Both the position numbers and the translations under genes were made by a program. From contig CANQRX010000072.1 of assembly GCA_947626425.1 (NCBI GenBank), forward strand, positions 1-6,568: a stretch of DNA of 6,568 nucleotides. Reading direction: 5' to 3'. The notes under the pieces are model-generated. The model was not told where the DNA came from. It saw only the letters and a program-made list of their open reading frames with translations, and searched no databases. Numbering within the stretch: the stretch's first letter is position 1; each line of letters starts with the position of its first letter. The DNA is from an uncultured Bacilli bacterium. Lineage in GTDB: Bacteria; Bacillota_I; Bacilli_A; RF39; UBA660. Below, piece after piece: positions 6,541-6,568 of this stretch.

Positions 6541-6564
6541 ATATTAAGATGAAAATCTTGATAT
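6541..6564 (+). other. Stable hairpin with GAAA loop, possible leader RNA element
   Basis: ATATTAAGAT (6541-6550) pairs with ATCTTGATAT (6555-6564) over 10 bp with a single T-G wobble, closing a GNRA-type GAAA tetraloop. It lies about 55 bases downstream of the predicted start of the edge transcript, and no start codon with a good ribosome binding site precedes it. It may be part of a structured 5' leader or small RNA. I could not match it to a known riboswitch or leader family, and the sequence is cut off. Confidence 0.45.
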
Positions 6565-6568
6565 AAAT

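Larger units (their letters stand above)
6283..6568. other. Intergenic region without a convincing gene
   Basis: Extremely AT-rich, with no open frame that has both a usable ribosome binding site and meaningful length. It holds two terminator-like hairpins, an outward-reading promoter candidate and an edge hairpin, each listed separately. Confidence 0.7.

Noticed and set aside
6511..6552. 13-codon frame starting MENRQHRL that ends at the edge hairpin
   Set aside because: Tempting as a leader peptide because its stop falls at the hairpin loop, but no credible Shine-Dalgarno precedes the ATG and so short a frame is expected by chance.

Overview
This is a very AT-rich window (G+C visibly below 30%) with strong AGGAGG-type ribosome binding sites, sigma-70/SigA-like promoters with 17-bp spacers and only TAA stops. 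Trp is encoded by TGG, so nothing points to a UGA=Trp code. Base composition, signals and gene families fit a low-G+C Gram-positive or related host-associated anaerobe (Bacillota/Mycoplasmatota type). The genus cannot be read from the sequence.

Left and centre (1-5642, minus strand): a head-to-tail array of four paralogous genes. Each encodes a roughly 548-residue protein with an N-terminal AAA-ATPase-like domain (Pfam AAA-ATPase_like) and a C-terminal PD-(D/E)XK nuclease-like domain (Pfam PDDEXK_9, formerly DUF1703). Three are complete; the fourth, most promoter-distal copy runs off the left edge after about 221 codons. The genes lie 12-14 bp apart. At each junction the TAA stop of one gene forms the start of the Shine-Dalgarno sequence of the next, so the array looks like one translationally coupled operon with a repeat period of about 1.66 kb. 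A good promoter (TTTACA-17-TACAAT) lies just upstream of the first gene. Pairwise similarity switches along the genes, with different pairs nearly identical in different segments, which suggests recombination or gene conversion. The third gene in transcription order (678-2321) has a rewritten sensor-like segment where the other copies are conserved.

Right (5643-6568): a 181-bp divergent intergenic region separates the array from a plus-strand gene for a small two-helix membrane protein resembling the DUF3592 family. It has its own promoter candidates and ribosome binding site. The last 286 bp hold no convincing gene. They contain a probable terminator hairpin, then a consensus-like promoter (TTGCAT-17-TACAAT) reading out of the window, and a 10-bp hairpin with a GAAA loop at the very edge that may belong to a structured leader or small RNA.

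The biological role of AAA-ATPase_like/PDDEXK_9 proteins is not established. ATP-driven action on nucleic acid is the domain-based expectation. The divergent membrane gene need not be functionally linked to the array.
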